Part shown: piece after piece, positions 24,822 through 36,683 of the stretch | Position numbering within the stretch: the stretch's first letter is position 1 | How the letters are laid out: each line of letters opens with the position of its first letter | Assembly (NCBI GenBank): GCA_964019135.1 | Contig: OZ025253.1 | Span: forward strand, 4,841,059-4,905,058 | Source of the DNA: Arenicola marina | Lineage: Eukaryota > Annelida > Polychaeta > Arenicolidae | DNA: 64,000 bases | Direction of reading: 5' to 3' | The notes under the pieces: model-generated | Seen by the model: the letters and a program-made list of their open reading frames with translations, nothing else | What the model was told of the DNA's origin: nothing | Databases searched by the model: none | Position numbers and translations under genes: made by a program

Positions 24822-25135
24822 ACGACTCAGACTGGTAAACATGACTGAACCTGGAGACGACACGACTCTGACTGGTAAACATGACTGAACCTGGAGTCGG
24901 CACCACTCTGATTGGTAAACATGACTGAACCTGGAGTCGACACGACTCAGACAGGTAAACATGACGGAACCTGACGTCGTCACGACTCTGACTGGTAAAC
25001 ATGACTGAACCTGGAGTCGGCACCACTCTGATTGGTAAACTTGACTGAACCTGGAGTCGACACGACTCTGACTGGTAAACATGACTGAACCTGACGTCGT
25101 CACGACTCTGACTGGTAAGCATGACTGAACCTGGA
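24822..25135. repeat. 40-bp minisatellite, about 8 copies
   Basis: Unit of about 40 bp, gactggtaaacatgactgaa followed by cctggagtcgacacgactct, with two alternating variants (cacgactctgac / caccactctgat). Each unit carries a donor-like CTG|GTAAAC on plus, but no exon could be tied to it. Confidence 0.93.
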
Positions 25136-28100
25136 GTAGATACTAGGCTGTATGACGTGAATGACGCAGGCTGGTAATTTTAAAGTGAGGGGGATTCGAG
25201 TCGACGGTAGACAAAAAAGAAGCATAACGCATTCGATTGCGGCTGTTTTACAAAACACAGATAGATAAATAGATATAGAGATGCAGATATGATATCACCC
25301 AGTCCTGCAGCACATATAGGTGACTTTAAAATACCACGCGCGTGTTGGGGCCGTGTGGCGTGCCTGTTTGTGGCGCATGGCGATATTGACAACGTAAAGT
25401 GCAGCGCAATATCTTAATATTACGTGTTTAAAAACGGAACTCTCAGTGTAGCAGGTGCCTCAAGCAGAATTAGACAAATATACATGATAGAAAATTGGTC
25501 AACTTGTGTGCAGAATTCTCTCACGAAATGGAGTAGTTTGATAGGGATTCTCAACCGCGTATGAGTTTTATGTATTGCATTGCCAGTTTTTCCTGAAAAA
25601 AAAAATAACATTACGTGTGTGAATACTTTGTACACAGTTTTCTCTTTCTGTATTTTTTGTTACATGGCAACTCGCGTGTATCTACATGTCGCAGACCAAA
25701 AAAAAATTGAATTGAATTGAAAATAGCAGCAGTTCTGCCAGAGCCATCACACGGCACTTCTAGCTGAGCACATACCCTGGTAAGTGCGATTATATTTAAC
25801 CACCTATATCAATAAATAGCAGACAGAAATATAGCAGAACACTTACCAAATTACATACAATAACCCACTTCTATATACCCACGCCTCTGTGAAAATACCT
25901 TGCAACTGGACGTAATTTACGCAAAAAGGGACCATGGGAATCACAGTATGAAAACAGGCTTCTGTCTATATGGCGCCAGTTTGTTCAGCTCTTAAATGAT
26001 GACATTCACTTAAAATATTAGAGAGTTATTGCACTACGTTTTCGATTGGACGCATCCCTAAATGTAGCCCGATGAGCAATTACGTCATCAAAACTCGGGG
26101 TGTTCCCTGACCTACATAGATACGTTTGCGGGATCCGTTTGCGGGACAACCTATAAATGACCTTTCTAACGTTTTGCCCGTACGTATCACAGCCCAAGGG
26201 AATTTCCTTCATATCTTTTATCTTTCTGCGAATGCATGTCTCAGTTTTTGCAGTTATCGGTAGAGGATACTTTATGGATGCTTATATATTGCAGTTAATG
26301 GCTTTAGGCCAGGCAAAGCAAATAAATTGGCGAATGTAAGTGGAAAATTTTTCGCTCGTCGGCAGTAGTCTTGGCCAGCGCAGTGATTAAAGTTGATTAA
26401 ACATAGCAATACCATGTTTTATAGGACTTCCTCTTTATATGGCCCAGTAGAAACTGCATACGTAGGACTTTTAGACAACCCCTCCCCCCTCCCCCCACAT
26501 ACCATCCAAATCTGAAATAAATACCAGAAGCCTTTCGAAACTTTGCAAACAGAATTCACCGCTTCATTAAGAAATATTATTGGCCAGGCCAGATCCTGAT
26601 TAGTGACCAGAACCTACATGAAAAATGATTGTTAAATGAAGATGCAAACTGTTTAGATGGTTTCACATTTATTATATAATTGTGGTTTCAATAAGAAGTT
26701 TCAACTTACATCTGTTTGCTGAGGAACTTGTTCCATGTGAACAAAACTGTTTATAAATGTAAATAAAAAAATGAATGAAGTTACCATTTTCAGAAGGTGT
26801 TTTTCTAGAAATGGCTACTTCATCATCTGTCTAAATCCATCACAGAATTAGTCCTAAAGAAACTGCTCTGCTTTAGTTTGTGCTTTTGTTTGATTACAGG
26901 TAAGATAGCGAAAGAAGTAATAAAAAATTGACATAACACTAAAACAGATGTTAACACTTTTAAGCAACATCGTTTAAACTATCTTTTCTATTGGTATTCA
27001 ATTCTGCTTCTATTGTGGTTGCCTTCGTATATTGTGAAGATCGCCAGCCGTCGCTTTACGGTTGTCGACAGAATACCGACTGCAATAACTCATTTGTGCG
27101 CCGCGCGAAAGTGAAAAACTGAAACGTAAACGCATCGGCTCTAACGGATCGGGATGCGTATCAGTGGCGCGGAAACTTAGTGCAATAACTCTCTATTGCC
27201 TGTCCTGACCCTGCTATAATACACCGATCCAGGCTGCCAATCATTAACTGACGTCACTGGTGCTATTATCCAAACATGTGGGGAAAGAAGGCCTTCCACG
27301 TGCGTTATGTCGGACAAGTAAGTCGGACAAACAAAGCAGCATGACACATTGTTGTGCAGGTGTGTGGATGGGTCTATTACGTAGAGGATCGGGCCGTCTG
27401 CAGCAAGTAACTAAATAGTTCCATCTACAGAGTGGGGCAATTAAGGCAGCTTATTATCGCCCATCGTCGCCCATGATTCTAACAAACCAGTGTTAACAGC
27501 GAAATGCCGTATATTTTGTCCGGCCCGTCTGTTCCACGCTCTTTCTATATAACCGAGTGCAGGTTTCAATAGTCCGCATGCTTGGTGGCATGTTGTACTT
27601 TTTGCCGCCCAAAGGCGCTCCGACAATAAGTTCGAAGTTTCCGCCTGGCGCGTTGAACTTCATAAACTCGTTCCAGCTATCGTGGTAACAAGGCTAAGTC
27701 CGTCTACCTAAAACGGTAGATTTGCAGTTGATATATCATGATTTAAGAAGGGGTCCGGTGTCCTATTTAGATGTTTAAAAATTGTCATTGTCGAATGTCG
27801 ATGTTTCACGACGTTTTTCGTGTAACTTTTTGGCTAATTTCAGTGTCGCTTTTCAGACCCTCAGTGTTGGAATTTGGGGGGCAATGTCAAATGTTGATTT
27901 GTCAAATGTGTCTGTGTCGTTTGTCGCCATTTACCTCTTTCAGACCCTTATCTGACATCGGCAAAGGTTGCTACAGTCATCGCAGCCATGCCATGTCGTT
28001 TGAGCCTGGGCCGCCACACTATGATTCGGAAAAGGCCATCTGCGCCTCTGATAAGATAAGGACGAAGAATTCTTGGAATCGACACAGCCTACGACATTTG

Positions 28101-28188
28101 ATTGAGAGCGACAGTCAGTCACCTTGTGGAGGAGCATTTAAGTCGATTTCGATGTCTGTTGCAGTCAATGTTTTTTCATGCTGAGGTT
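25136..28188. other. Intergenic, nothing recognised
   Basis: Upstream flank of the carboxypeptidase homologue. No supported coding region, RNA or clear repeat apart from a short GAATT run near 25705. Confidence 0.5.
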
Positions 28189-28262
28189 ATGGACACTCGC
28201 CTGCTTGCTGTATGCCTCTGCGCCTTGACTGTGGTCTCTGCCTTCAAAGTACACTACAATGG
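28189..28262 (+). CDS. M14 homologue exon 1: signal peptide
   Basis: Encodes MDTRLLAVCLCALTVVSA, a canonical signal peptide with AXA-like cleavage, then FKVHYN. Donor GG|GTGAGT. Ends with 2 nt of a codon. Confidence 0.82.
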
Positions 28263-31200
28263 GTGAGTAGATATCAAATACTTGGCTGGTTTAAATAGGA
28301 CGTCTTACCCCTGCTGCTATTTGCTAAGAAATGAACCGGATCTTTATCATCTGGCGACCTAGACATTTGCGGGTGGGATTCCAATGACGGGAGAATAGCG
28401 GGACGCGCTACCTACCCGACTGCCAGGTCACCCCGAAGACAGATATAGAGCATTATAGGGTGTCCTCGGCCACTATCAGGTCATGGACGACGTGTGCAAT
28501 ACATTCTGGGTATTATTTTGGTTTTTGCGGTTTTGGCGTCATTGCAAGACAACGTATTCTGTAGACAATTAAACATACGATTGCTCATCTATATCAATGA
28601 AAGTTATGCAATCTGGATGTAATTTAGCAATGTTCATTAATTTAATGCATGCCTTACCAATCACCTGGAACTATGATCTCCGTAGAACTATGAACTCCGT
28701 GGAACTATAATCTCCGTAGAAGAAATCAAGATAACACCAAAATATTTTCTGGAACTATTCGAGCCGGTCAAGATTTTTTCCAAGATGGCGTATAATTGCA
28801 AAGTTTTCAGCTAGTAAAATTTCATCAGGTAATAATAAAGTTGAACTAGACCTAAATTATACAAGCCAGATGTGCCAATCGAAAAGCAAAATCTACACCA
28901 GTCATTAGAGCGGGCATGTGACATATTGAGTTACATGATGAACAATTAATATCTTGCTCTTACCTATTGTGTTATCATCTACGTCAATACAGTAGTGCAT
29001 ATATCTATAAACCAAGCATGTTAAACCTTGCTGAGTGCAATATAATTTTGTTAACAAAACAGTGATGAGCTGGTGGCATCTGGCATATTGATATTATAGA
29101 AATATCGGCAAGAGTTCAATACAATTCTGTCAAAAACAGTGATGAGCTGCATCTTGCTTGCATCTGTCATATTGATATTGTAGAAATCTCGGCAAGAACA
29201 TCGACGGGAGAGATCCAACGGCTGGATTACGTGACTACGACTTCACTTATTACTTAACACTTGATCAGGTAAACAAGCTGAATACATCTCTTGCATTATT
29301 GTTAACCTCCATTTTTAAATTTGTGACGCTTTCATAGCCAGGAAAAAAAGGCAATTTTATGGGCTAAATGTAACTGGTCGATGGATATTGGGTTCATTGT
29401 GCTTCACGATGTTATTATATTGTCCCCGTAATATAATTTGTTGGAGACTTACGGGACAAATTCGACCCACTTACTAGATATGTCCACCGCATTCCACAGT
29501 CTCATCGAACGGCCACATGCATTATGGAGAAATACATATATTACATTTAACTATATTATGATATTATACAGGAATGCCTAGACCATAGCAAACAAAATAT
29601 TTTCACACCCACTCGATTCTTCACGCACAAACCGCGCAGCCGGCCGGTTCCCAACACTCAAACGTTGACTACAATGAGTGCGCGTCACGCAACTGCAGCA
29701 GGGCACCAGCGTGATGCGCACTCGTTCTTTTGCACGTGTTTTGGTTGGTCTCCAGGACCTAAACCGGAAATAGAACGGAAATAGAAACGTACAGCTTTAT
29801 TAACCCAAATGCCCCTACATCCATCAGTGCGGGTGTGCGTGATGCCTCCTTGTACCAACTGGGTGATAATCAAACGCTATCAAACGCTTGCGACAGATGA
29901 ACGCATACCTGGATGAGATGGACGCGCTGTGCGGCGCCCGCTGCAGCTTGGTGACTATCGGTAGCTCCTGGGAAGGCAGAGATCTGAGAGTCTTCAAGGT
30001 GAGTGTGTCTAATAATAAAACAACTTTTGATCAGCTTTTTAAGGAGAAGAGGCAACATTATGGCTATGCAGCCGGGGCTGACTAAAGAACATTAAGGTGC
30101 GAGCGACATATGTTTAATGTTAGGAAAAAATAGTTTTGGCGCAGCACCGGCCTGTTCTCCATAGATGACGTCAATATTTGATTTTATTGCCAAAAGAATG
30201 TCAACATATAACCTTTGTAAAAAGATACATTAAATGTCAATACACTACAGTACTGTGGGCAAGGAACATACAGCTGTTATTACGTAGTATACTTTTAATT
30301 AAACCCATATAATGGGCAATATATCTGTAGATATATCAATGGACTGGTGGGTTTAATTTTTAATTTAACAGTTTGATTAGTGGATGAGGTCATGTGGACG
30401 TCATGACGGGTTGTGCGGTGTCACTGAAGCCAGTTTCAGAATTTTGAAATTTCCGTCGGATTCACATACCCCCCCCCCTCCCTCACCCCATTTATTTCTA
30501 AAAAGTGCGCGTGCCGAAGCGGTGTCTGCGAGCGCAAAATATTTCATAATTAATTGTCCAATGAAAACGTTAAAAATCCACCAGGTCAACTTGAAATTTC
30601 TGGGAAGGCCACCCCGACTGATTATATTAATTTTAGAGGTTAGTTATGACATTTTGGGGGGCTAGCGCATATTCTGTGTATGCATAATGATTCTGCATTG
30701 GTTTAAATATGTGTTTGTAGTTAGTGTTTGGCATTGGAAATCGAATAGTCAGCGGTCTATAGAATGTTCTATAAATATTATCGGACATAAGATCCTGATC
30801 CCATCGTGCCTCAGAAATACGGTTTTTAGCATATCTGTTCATAATTGTATTTTTTTATGATTTCGCTAAACTTTGGGAAACTTTACCGCGCATATCAGTA
30901 GCGAATGGTTTCACCGTGAGACCCCTTGTGTTGGCGCCAAAATGGTCTTAATCGTCGCCATTTTCCTTTTGTGCATACAGGCATTGGTATGCTGGTCTTT
31001 TGTCTAACGTCTCTGGCAATTATTTCGTCTGGTGTCGATGCATTTCAAACAGGTCAGTACCGGCGGAACCGGAAAGCGGTCCATTTGGCTTCACAGCGGC
31101 GTGATTCCCAAAGTGCGGATCAGCGTCGCTACCGGTCTCTATCTCATCGACAGGGTCAGTATCTGGTACCGCCTCACCCATTGGCCCGTGAGCCCCAGAG

Positions 31201-34200
31201 TTTGATTTGGTAGATGTATTGCCTACTCTTATTGAAGGTACACAGCCTGCTCACCGTGAGCCGTCACGGACGTAGTTCTCAAAGTCTTTAGCCGCCTGGG
31301 GCCGTATTCATAATCACCACTTAAGTTACGCCACTCGACTTCCAAGTGGAAGATTTGCCGGGCGATTATCAGATTCAAAATACATAAGTAGTCACCCAAG
31401 AAGTGGATTTTCTGAATTAAAAAAGTGCTAAAATTAGATGGAAGAAGATTCCTTAATCATGAACACCACTACAACAAGCTGGTGAGGCTAAGACGAAAAT
31501 GCACTTTCCGTGCGTAACTTACGAGTGGATTATGCATACGACCCCAGCGGCCGTATTCATAATCCCCTTCTTGGGAGACTACTTATGTAATTATAGCCGA
31601 TAATCGCTCGACAAATCTTCCACTCAGCGCTAAGTCTTGTTTCGATTATGAATACGACCCCATTATGGGCTACATCCCGGCAACTTAGAACAAAGAGACA
31701 ACATGTTGCTGTGTCCAGCCATGTCCCCGGGGGTAACCCCTACTCTTTGCGAAGAAGGACATGGGATCTTTACCCTGCGGCCACATAGACATGGCTACAT
31801 CGGGGCTCGAACCATTGATCCACATGGCGTGAGGGTCTCACTTGTCCAGAGCACTCAAGGCCAGCCCTCTCACCCACTGAGATACCGGGCCGGCCCCGGT
31901 AATGCAAGGTGATCAAATGCGATGGTGATGCAACGTCACCTAATGTCCAAGTCACACACGTATAAATGTTCATTCACCCAGCTGAGCCTCACAACGTGAA
32001 GGTGTCAGAACACAAGGAGAGAATATTTACAGTGTCCTTTCTTCAGTAGCTTGTCAAGGATTTCGACACGGATCCGGACATCCAGAACATCCTGAACTCC
32101 TACGATGTATACATCCAGCCCAATGTTAATCCAGACGGCTATGAGTTCACCTGGACTACCGTAGGTTGTGTGGTGGACGTCAGGCTATATATATAACGCT
32201 CCCTGTAATTACTGATCCACAATTGTCTTCGTCATATTTCACAACTTGGATCGCAATGACTCTATGTGTTTTCTGTCAATGGTGGCGTCCTGATTGAAAC
32301 GAAGACATGTCTTGCTCAACTTTATGATGTCACAAGGGCGTACATAACACATAGCAAACTGTATACCGAGGGTATGGATCAACGCGAAAGGTAAGCCACT
32401 TCAAATTGCATGAAAGCCAAAGAACGTTTTTCGTGGACACGAATCAACCTGTTAGTTTTCTGTTGAGCAGGACTTCACGTGGCAAAAGACTCGCTCCATT
32501 CGTCCCGAGAGCGAATGTCAAGGGGTAGACTACGGCAACAACTTTGGCTACCACTGGGGCGGTAAGGAACACCAACCAAGTTATTAAGCTCTGGTTCGGA
32601 ATTCGACGATGTTTGCACAACGCTGGAATACAATATAAAATGCGAAATATCGTTGTACATCCGCCCCAACAAGAGCTGATGCGGTATTTATGTCTTAAAA
32701 AGACGGCAGACTCGTCGAAACTTTGGTATGGGTCTATTATATATGACACCAGAGTTTGTAAGATATGTGCTCCTATAGCGCCCCTGCCCCGCCGGGATCT
32801 CACCCAGTGTTCACCCCCCCCCCCACCCCACCTGCTGACACCTGATACAACAAGGTCTAGTTTATCCCGTGTGTGCACGCAGGAGGTCTAAATCTCTCGT
32901 CCGTTATCGCCCTCACCTACTGAGTGATCCGTAACTGCACTCCACTACAGAGGGCGGTCCCACCAACCCTTGCGCCATCGGCTACATCGGACCCTCGGGC
33001 TTCTCGGAGCCGGAGACCAGCGCAGTGGCTGATTTCATCCTGGATCCGGAGCGCCTCGGGTCGTGGGACCTCTTCATCTCCTTCGAATGGAACGGCAACA
33101 CGTGGATCTCGCCGTACTATTACACCGAAACCTTGCCTGTTGACAACAATGAACTGGTTAGTGACGGGCGGATCCATGTTTAAGCCAGGATGCCCTTTTG
33201 CCAGGTCAAATTTAAACTTAAATCAAATCAAATTTAAATCGTGACTATGAACCTCCCGCATTTTTGTAATGGTTACCTCCCTCCCATAGTCTGATGACCC
33301 CCATTTTGTGCTATGACCCCTACCCCCACAGAGCTCCCCATCAGTCACAAGTTTTCATTGGACTTTTTCTTTCGTGAATTGTTGGTCTTCGCTATCGTGT
33401 ATCTCAATGTGTGATTGCCAACTATACCCGATAGAAAACGTACGAGTAATCAGGTACAGATCCTTGATTTTGCAGAGGTTGGTAATTAGATATGGGGGGT
33501 AAGGGGATCATGTACAAAATCAAGAGGGGATGCTCATCTCGGACCATCATATTCAGATCAGTGACTGAGCGGCGTGGAATATGGCATTGGATGTGTCTAT
33601 GTTCATATTGTGGGATACTTATGTTTGAATTAACTTGCGTATTATTATGTATATGTTCTCATATTTTTGTATATTGCGATATATTCTTGCGTTGGCATGT
33701 GTAGCTTCACACACAACAATTGCCCATCTATAAACTGTTGTATTTTGGCTAAAAAAACTAACTTTTCATATCTTCTGCTAAAAGAGCAACAGTGCAAACT
33801 ATTATGGCATAGTACACAATACATCTATGCTTTTCCACACCCGCATCTAGCAAAAGCGCATTCAACAACACGCCTTTTAACATTATATACTAGCACACAT
33901 GTAAAAAGAAATTAAAATATATCTCTTCCATTGAAAATAAATTGTTTTGTCAAGGGAAAGTTGTTGTACGGGCCTCGATTAATGGTCTGCCTTCGTGTTT
34001 TCAGCTTAGGGTCGCCGAAGCAGGCGCGAGCGCTCTATCGGCGGCGTACGGTACATGGTATTATGTAGCGTCGGCTTCGACTCTATGTAAGTATGACGCA
34101 TGGAGCAAAGGATTGTATTATAATCGATTGAAAACAAATAAAAATGCCAAAGACGCTAAAAAAAATTGCGCAAATATTTTGTTGACGACAAATGCATTTA

Positions 34201-34515
34201 TTATTCTATTGTTTTAATATATGATACCGGTCTAAAAAAAACTCAAAATAAAAATAAATAAATCGACATAAGTGCCAAAAAAGCATACTGGCATGATGCA
34301 AAACTAATTTCATCTTGTAACTGTTGGTACTTGTAGCCCGGGATGATGGCACCAGCATCGACTGGGCACATGACGTGGCCGGTATACCTTACGCCTACAT
34401 CATTGACCCGAGGGACCCCACAACCTTTGTACTCCCGGAGGACGAGATCATACCCAACGGGTACGAGATCTGGATGGGCTTCAAGGGAACCGTGGCCGCC
34501 ATTCTGAACCCGTGA
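28189..34515 (+). CDS. Catalytically degenerate M14A carboxypeptidase homologue, 9 exons, 343 aa
   Basis: Exons: 28189-28262, 29184-29268, 29897-29998, 31053-31154, 32050-32160, 32471-32561, 32951-33156, 34005-34086, 34337-34515. All are GT-AG, phases close exactly, and 1032 nt gives 343 aa + TGA. M14A enzymes remove C-terminal residues using Zn held by HxxE...H. The fold is recognisable (IGSSWEGRDLRVFK, PNVNPDGYEF, GPSGFSEPET, IIPNGYEIWMG), but the equivalents of bovine CPA residues are changed: H69 to Ile105, E72 to Val108, R124 to Phe160, R127 to Gln163, N144 to Gly180, R145 to Asn181, H196 to Glu234, Y248 to Ser285, E270 to Asp308. A signal peptide is present (MDTRLLAVCLCALTVVSA). The usual 90-residue activation propeptide is absent; only about 30 residues precede the domain. 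Likely a secreted non-enzymatic protein. AATAAA follows at 34568. Confidence 0.88.
29184..29268 (+). CDS. M14 homologue exon 2: domain start
   Basis: Acceptor gatattgtag, donor CAG|GTAAAC. 1 nt + 28 codons ending LRDYDFTYYLTLDQ, equivalent to the FNYATYHTL segment opening the carboxypeptidase domain. It was found by phase and similarity and is the least certain exon of this gene. Confidence 0.7.
29897..29998 (+). CDS. M14 homologue exon 3
   Basis: Acceptor cttgcgacag, donor AAG|GTGAGT, 34 codons: MNAYLDEMDALCG... and IGSSWEGRDLRVFK, a conserved M14 strand. Confidence 0.88.
31053..31154 (+). CDS. M14 homologue exon 4: zinc-motif exon without HxxE
   Basis: Acceptor tttcaaacag, donor AGG|GTCAGT, 34 codons. 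STGGTGKRSIWLHSGVIPKV aligns with the STGG...AIWID.GIHSREW block; the His and Glu Zn ligands are Ile and Val. Confidence 0.85.
31298..31545. mobile_element. Palindromic MITE (GGGGCCGTATTCATAAT termini)
   Basis: 248-bp fold-back element: left end ggggccgtattcataatcac, right end ggattatgcatacgacccc, with internal inverted similarity. It lies in the intron after exon 4 of the M14 homologue. Confidence 0.75.
31549..31661. mobile_element. Second, shorter MITE of the same family
   Basis: 113 bp: ggccgtattcataatcccc at the left and gattatgaatacgacccc at the right. It starts three bases after the longer copy ends; the interior is shared but partly deleted. Confidence 0.75.
31716..31896 (-). mobile_element. 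tRNA-derived SINE
   Basis: Minus copy: agccatgtccccgggggtaa ... tttgcgaagaaggacatggg ... ggggctcgaaccattgatcc ... tctcacccactgagataccg. In the intron before M14 exon 5. Confidence 0.8.
32050..32160 (+). CDS. M14 homologue exon 5: NPDGYEF
   Basis: Acceptor ttcttcagtag, donor ACC|GTAGGT, 37 codons including DPDIQNILNSYDVYIQPNVN and PDGYEFTWTT, the conserved M14 NPDG block. Confidence 0.92.
32471..32561 (+). CDS. M14 homologue exon 6: altered R127/N144/R145 block
   Basis: Acceptor ctgttgagcag, donor GCG|GTAAGG, 30 codons + 1 nt. DFTWQKTRS replaces the NRLWRKTRS type, and GVDYGNNFGYHWG replaces the GVDxNRNF type, losing substrate-binding residues while keeping the frame of the motif. Confidence 0.92.
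32951..33156 (+). CDS. M14 homologue exon 7: GPSGFSEPET
   Basis: Acceptor tccactacag, donor CTG|GTTAGT, 206 nt. It encodes PTNPCAIGYIGPSGFSEPET and the strand LFISFEWNGNTWISPYYYT, where the third Zn ligand (His of SxHS) is Glu. Confidence 0.92.
34005..34086 (+). CDS. M14 homologue exon 8
   Basis: Acceptor gtgttttcag, donor CTAT|GTAAGT, 27 codons + 1 nt: RVAEAGASALSAAYGTWYYV then ASASTL, the helix and strand before the Tyr248 loop. Confidence 0.85.
34337..34515 (+). CDS. M14 homologue exon 9: C-terminus
   Basis: Acceptor gtacttgtag; 2 nt + 58 codons + TGA. SIDWAHDVAGIPYAYIIDPR and IIPNGYEIWMGFKGTVAAIL match the M14A C-terminus; Tyr248 is Ser and Glu270 is Asp. Confidence 0.92.
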
Positions 34516-34567
34516 ACTATTTAACACATGGTCACAGCTGCCTTATTTCTCTGTTACCCGATCATTA

Positions 34568-34573
34568 AATAAA
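34568..34573 (+). promoter_or_regulatory. Polyadenylation signal AATAAA
   Basis: AATAAA 53 bases after the stop codon of the carboxypeptidase homologue. Confidence 0.7.
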
Positions 34574-36214
34574 ATGTTCGTAAAATTTGAACATGTTATT
34601 TATGTATTCAATTGCGTCTATAACTATATTTAAAAAAGTGTGGGACGTCACGCCTTTGTCTTAAGTGCTCATTATATAGACGAATGCAACGGAACAAAAT
34701 ACCTAGCAGTGTTTCATTAACGTTTCATTAAGTGTGCGTTATTTAAATAGAGACCCACAAGACAGTGCATTGTTTTAATAATGAAAGCCAAAATTGGGCA
34801 TTATCTTCATAATGAACGACATAAATATTTAATATTACGGAATAACTCTAGCGACAACAACGACAAAACTTTTTTCATTCAACAACGCTTCGACTATTAT
34901 TTGTGGGGTTGGAATCATGTTATGGACTATGAGATAGATACAAGAGGCTATGTGCATTAAAATACTATAGAACATCTAGGCAGGAAGTATTAGGTCTGAG
35001 TCGAGCCCTCGCTCTTAACGGAGACGATTTTAACGATCAAACCCTTTTTGAATGGTTGAAAATGGAAATAAGAGGAAAGAGTATTTCGTATAGTAGTTTT
35101 AAAAAGAAGCGACAAATTAAAGATGAAAAGGAACTATCAGAGGCAATAAATGAATTACAAAAAGAACTAGAAATCAGTCAGGACGAATTGAAGCAGAAAA
35201 TCCTAGATATTAAATTCATGGAACTTGATAAACTAAAAAGTACAAAACACAAGGAATATTCGAAAGAGCGAAAGCAAAATTTTACGCAAACGGTGAAAAG
35301 CCGACGAGATCTTGATAATGAACGACATAGCCATTTAATATAACGGAATAATTCTAGCGACAACAGCGACAAAATTGTTTCATTCAACAACGCTTCGACT
35401 ATTATTTGTGGGATTGGAATCATGTTATGGACTATGAGATGGATACAAGAGGCTATGTGCATTAAAATACTATAGAACATCTAGGCAGGAAGTATTAGGT
35501 CTGAGTCGAGCCCTCGCTCTTAGCGGAGACGATTTTAACGATCAAACCCTTTTTGAATGGTTGAAAATGGAAATAAGAGGAAAGAGTATTTCGTATAGTA
35601 GTTTTAAAAAGAAGCGACAAATTAAAGATGAAAAGGAACTATCAGAGGCAATAAATGAATTAAAAAAAAGAACTAGAGATCAATCAGGAAAAATTGAAGC
35701 AGAAAATCCTAGATATTAAATTCATGTAACTTGATAAACTAAAAAAGTACAGAACACAATGAATACTCGTAAAAGCGAAAGCAAAATTTTACGCGGACGG
35801 TGAGAAGCCGACAAGATACGTTTGTAGCTTAGAAGAGAACAACAATGTCTCGAAGCAAATTAGATGGCAGCTGGCAGCAGTTTTTTGGGCAACATTTATG
35901 TTGTGGTGAAAGACCGTGTTGGATGAGCAATCTTTTACATAATTTTCGCAGAAAATATCGAAGCCCTTTTGGAGGAACGTATGCCAAGCGTGGGGAAAAT
36001 ATAGAAAGCTGTCCTCCAAGCCAGATGTATTCCAGAATCCCATTTGTTATACGTATTTCATTTAGTCGACAAATTTGGTTGTAAGAACTTTATAAATATG
36101 GGAATTCTGTACGTTAAAAACGAGATAAACAATATTGGAAGGGTACTACAGTTTAAGTCTGAATTCAACACACATAAATGCGCTTGACTACTAAAGGTTA
36201 ATCAGCAGCATACC
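34574..36214. other. Intergenic, LINE remnant and unassigned flank
   Basis: Apart from the duplicated LINE fragment, nothing recognised. 35831-36160 may continue the element, but no motif proves it. Confidence 0.45.
34811..35830 (+). mobile_element. Non-LTR retrotransposon (LINE) remnant, tandemly duplicated
   Basis: Two copies offset by 506 bp (34811 and 35317). The first keeps an open frame with FEWLKMEIRGKSISYSSFKK followed by a Lys/Glu-rich coiled stretch, typical of the segment between endonuclease and reverse transcriptase in LINE ORF2 proteins. The second copy has an A-run frameshift and stops. No endonuclease or RT catalytic motifs are present, so it is a dead fragment. Confidence 0.6.
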
Positions 36215-36683
36215 AAAAACCTGGCGAGAGTATTGTAAGACAAACCTGGCGAGAGTATTGTAAGACAAACCTGGCGAGAGTAGTGTAAGACAAACCTGGC
36301 GACAATATTGTAAGACAAACCTGGCGAGAGCGTTGTAAGACAAACCTGGCGAGAGTAGTGTAAGACAAACCTGGCGAGAGTATTTTAAGACAAACCTGGC
36401 GAGAGTGTTGTAAGACAAACCTGGCGAGAGTATTGTAAGACAAACCTGGCGAGAGTATTGTAAGACAAAACCTGGCGAGAGTGTTGTAAGACAAACATGG
36501 CGAGAGTATTGTAAGCCCTGACGAGAATATTGTAAGACAAACCTGGCGAGAGTACTGTAAAACAAACCTGGCGAGAGTAGTATAAGACAAACCTGGCGAG
36601 AGTATTGTAAGGCAAAGCTGGCGAGAGTAGTGTAAGACAAAGCTGGCGAGAGTGTTGTAAGACAAATCTGGCGAGAGAATTGT
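36215..36683. repeat. 25-bp minisatellite, about 18 copies
   Basis: Unit gacaaacctggcgagagtat + tgtaa, moderately diverged. It passes directly into the 21-bp subtype at about 36684. Confidence 0.93.
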
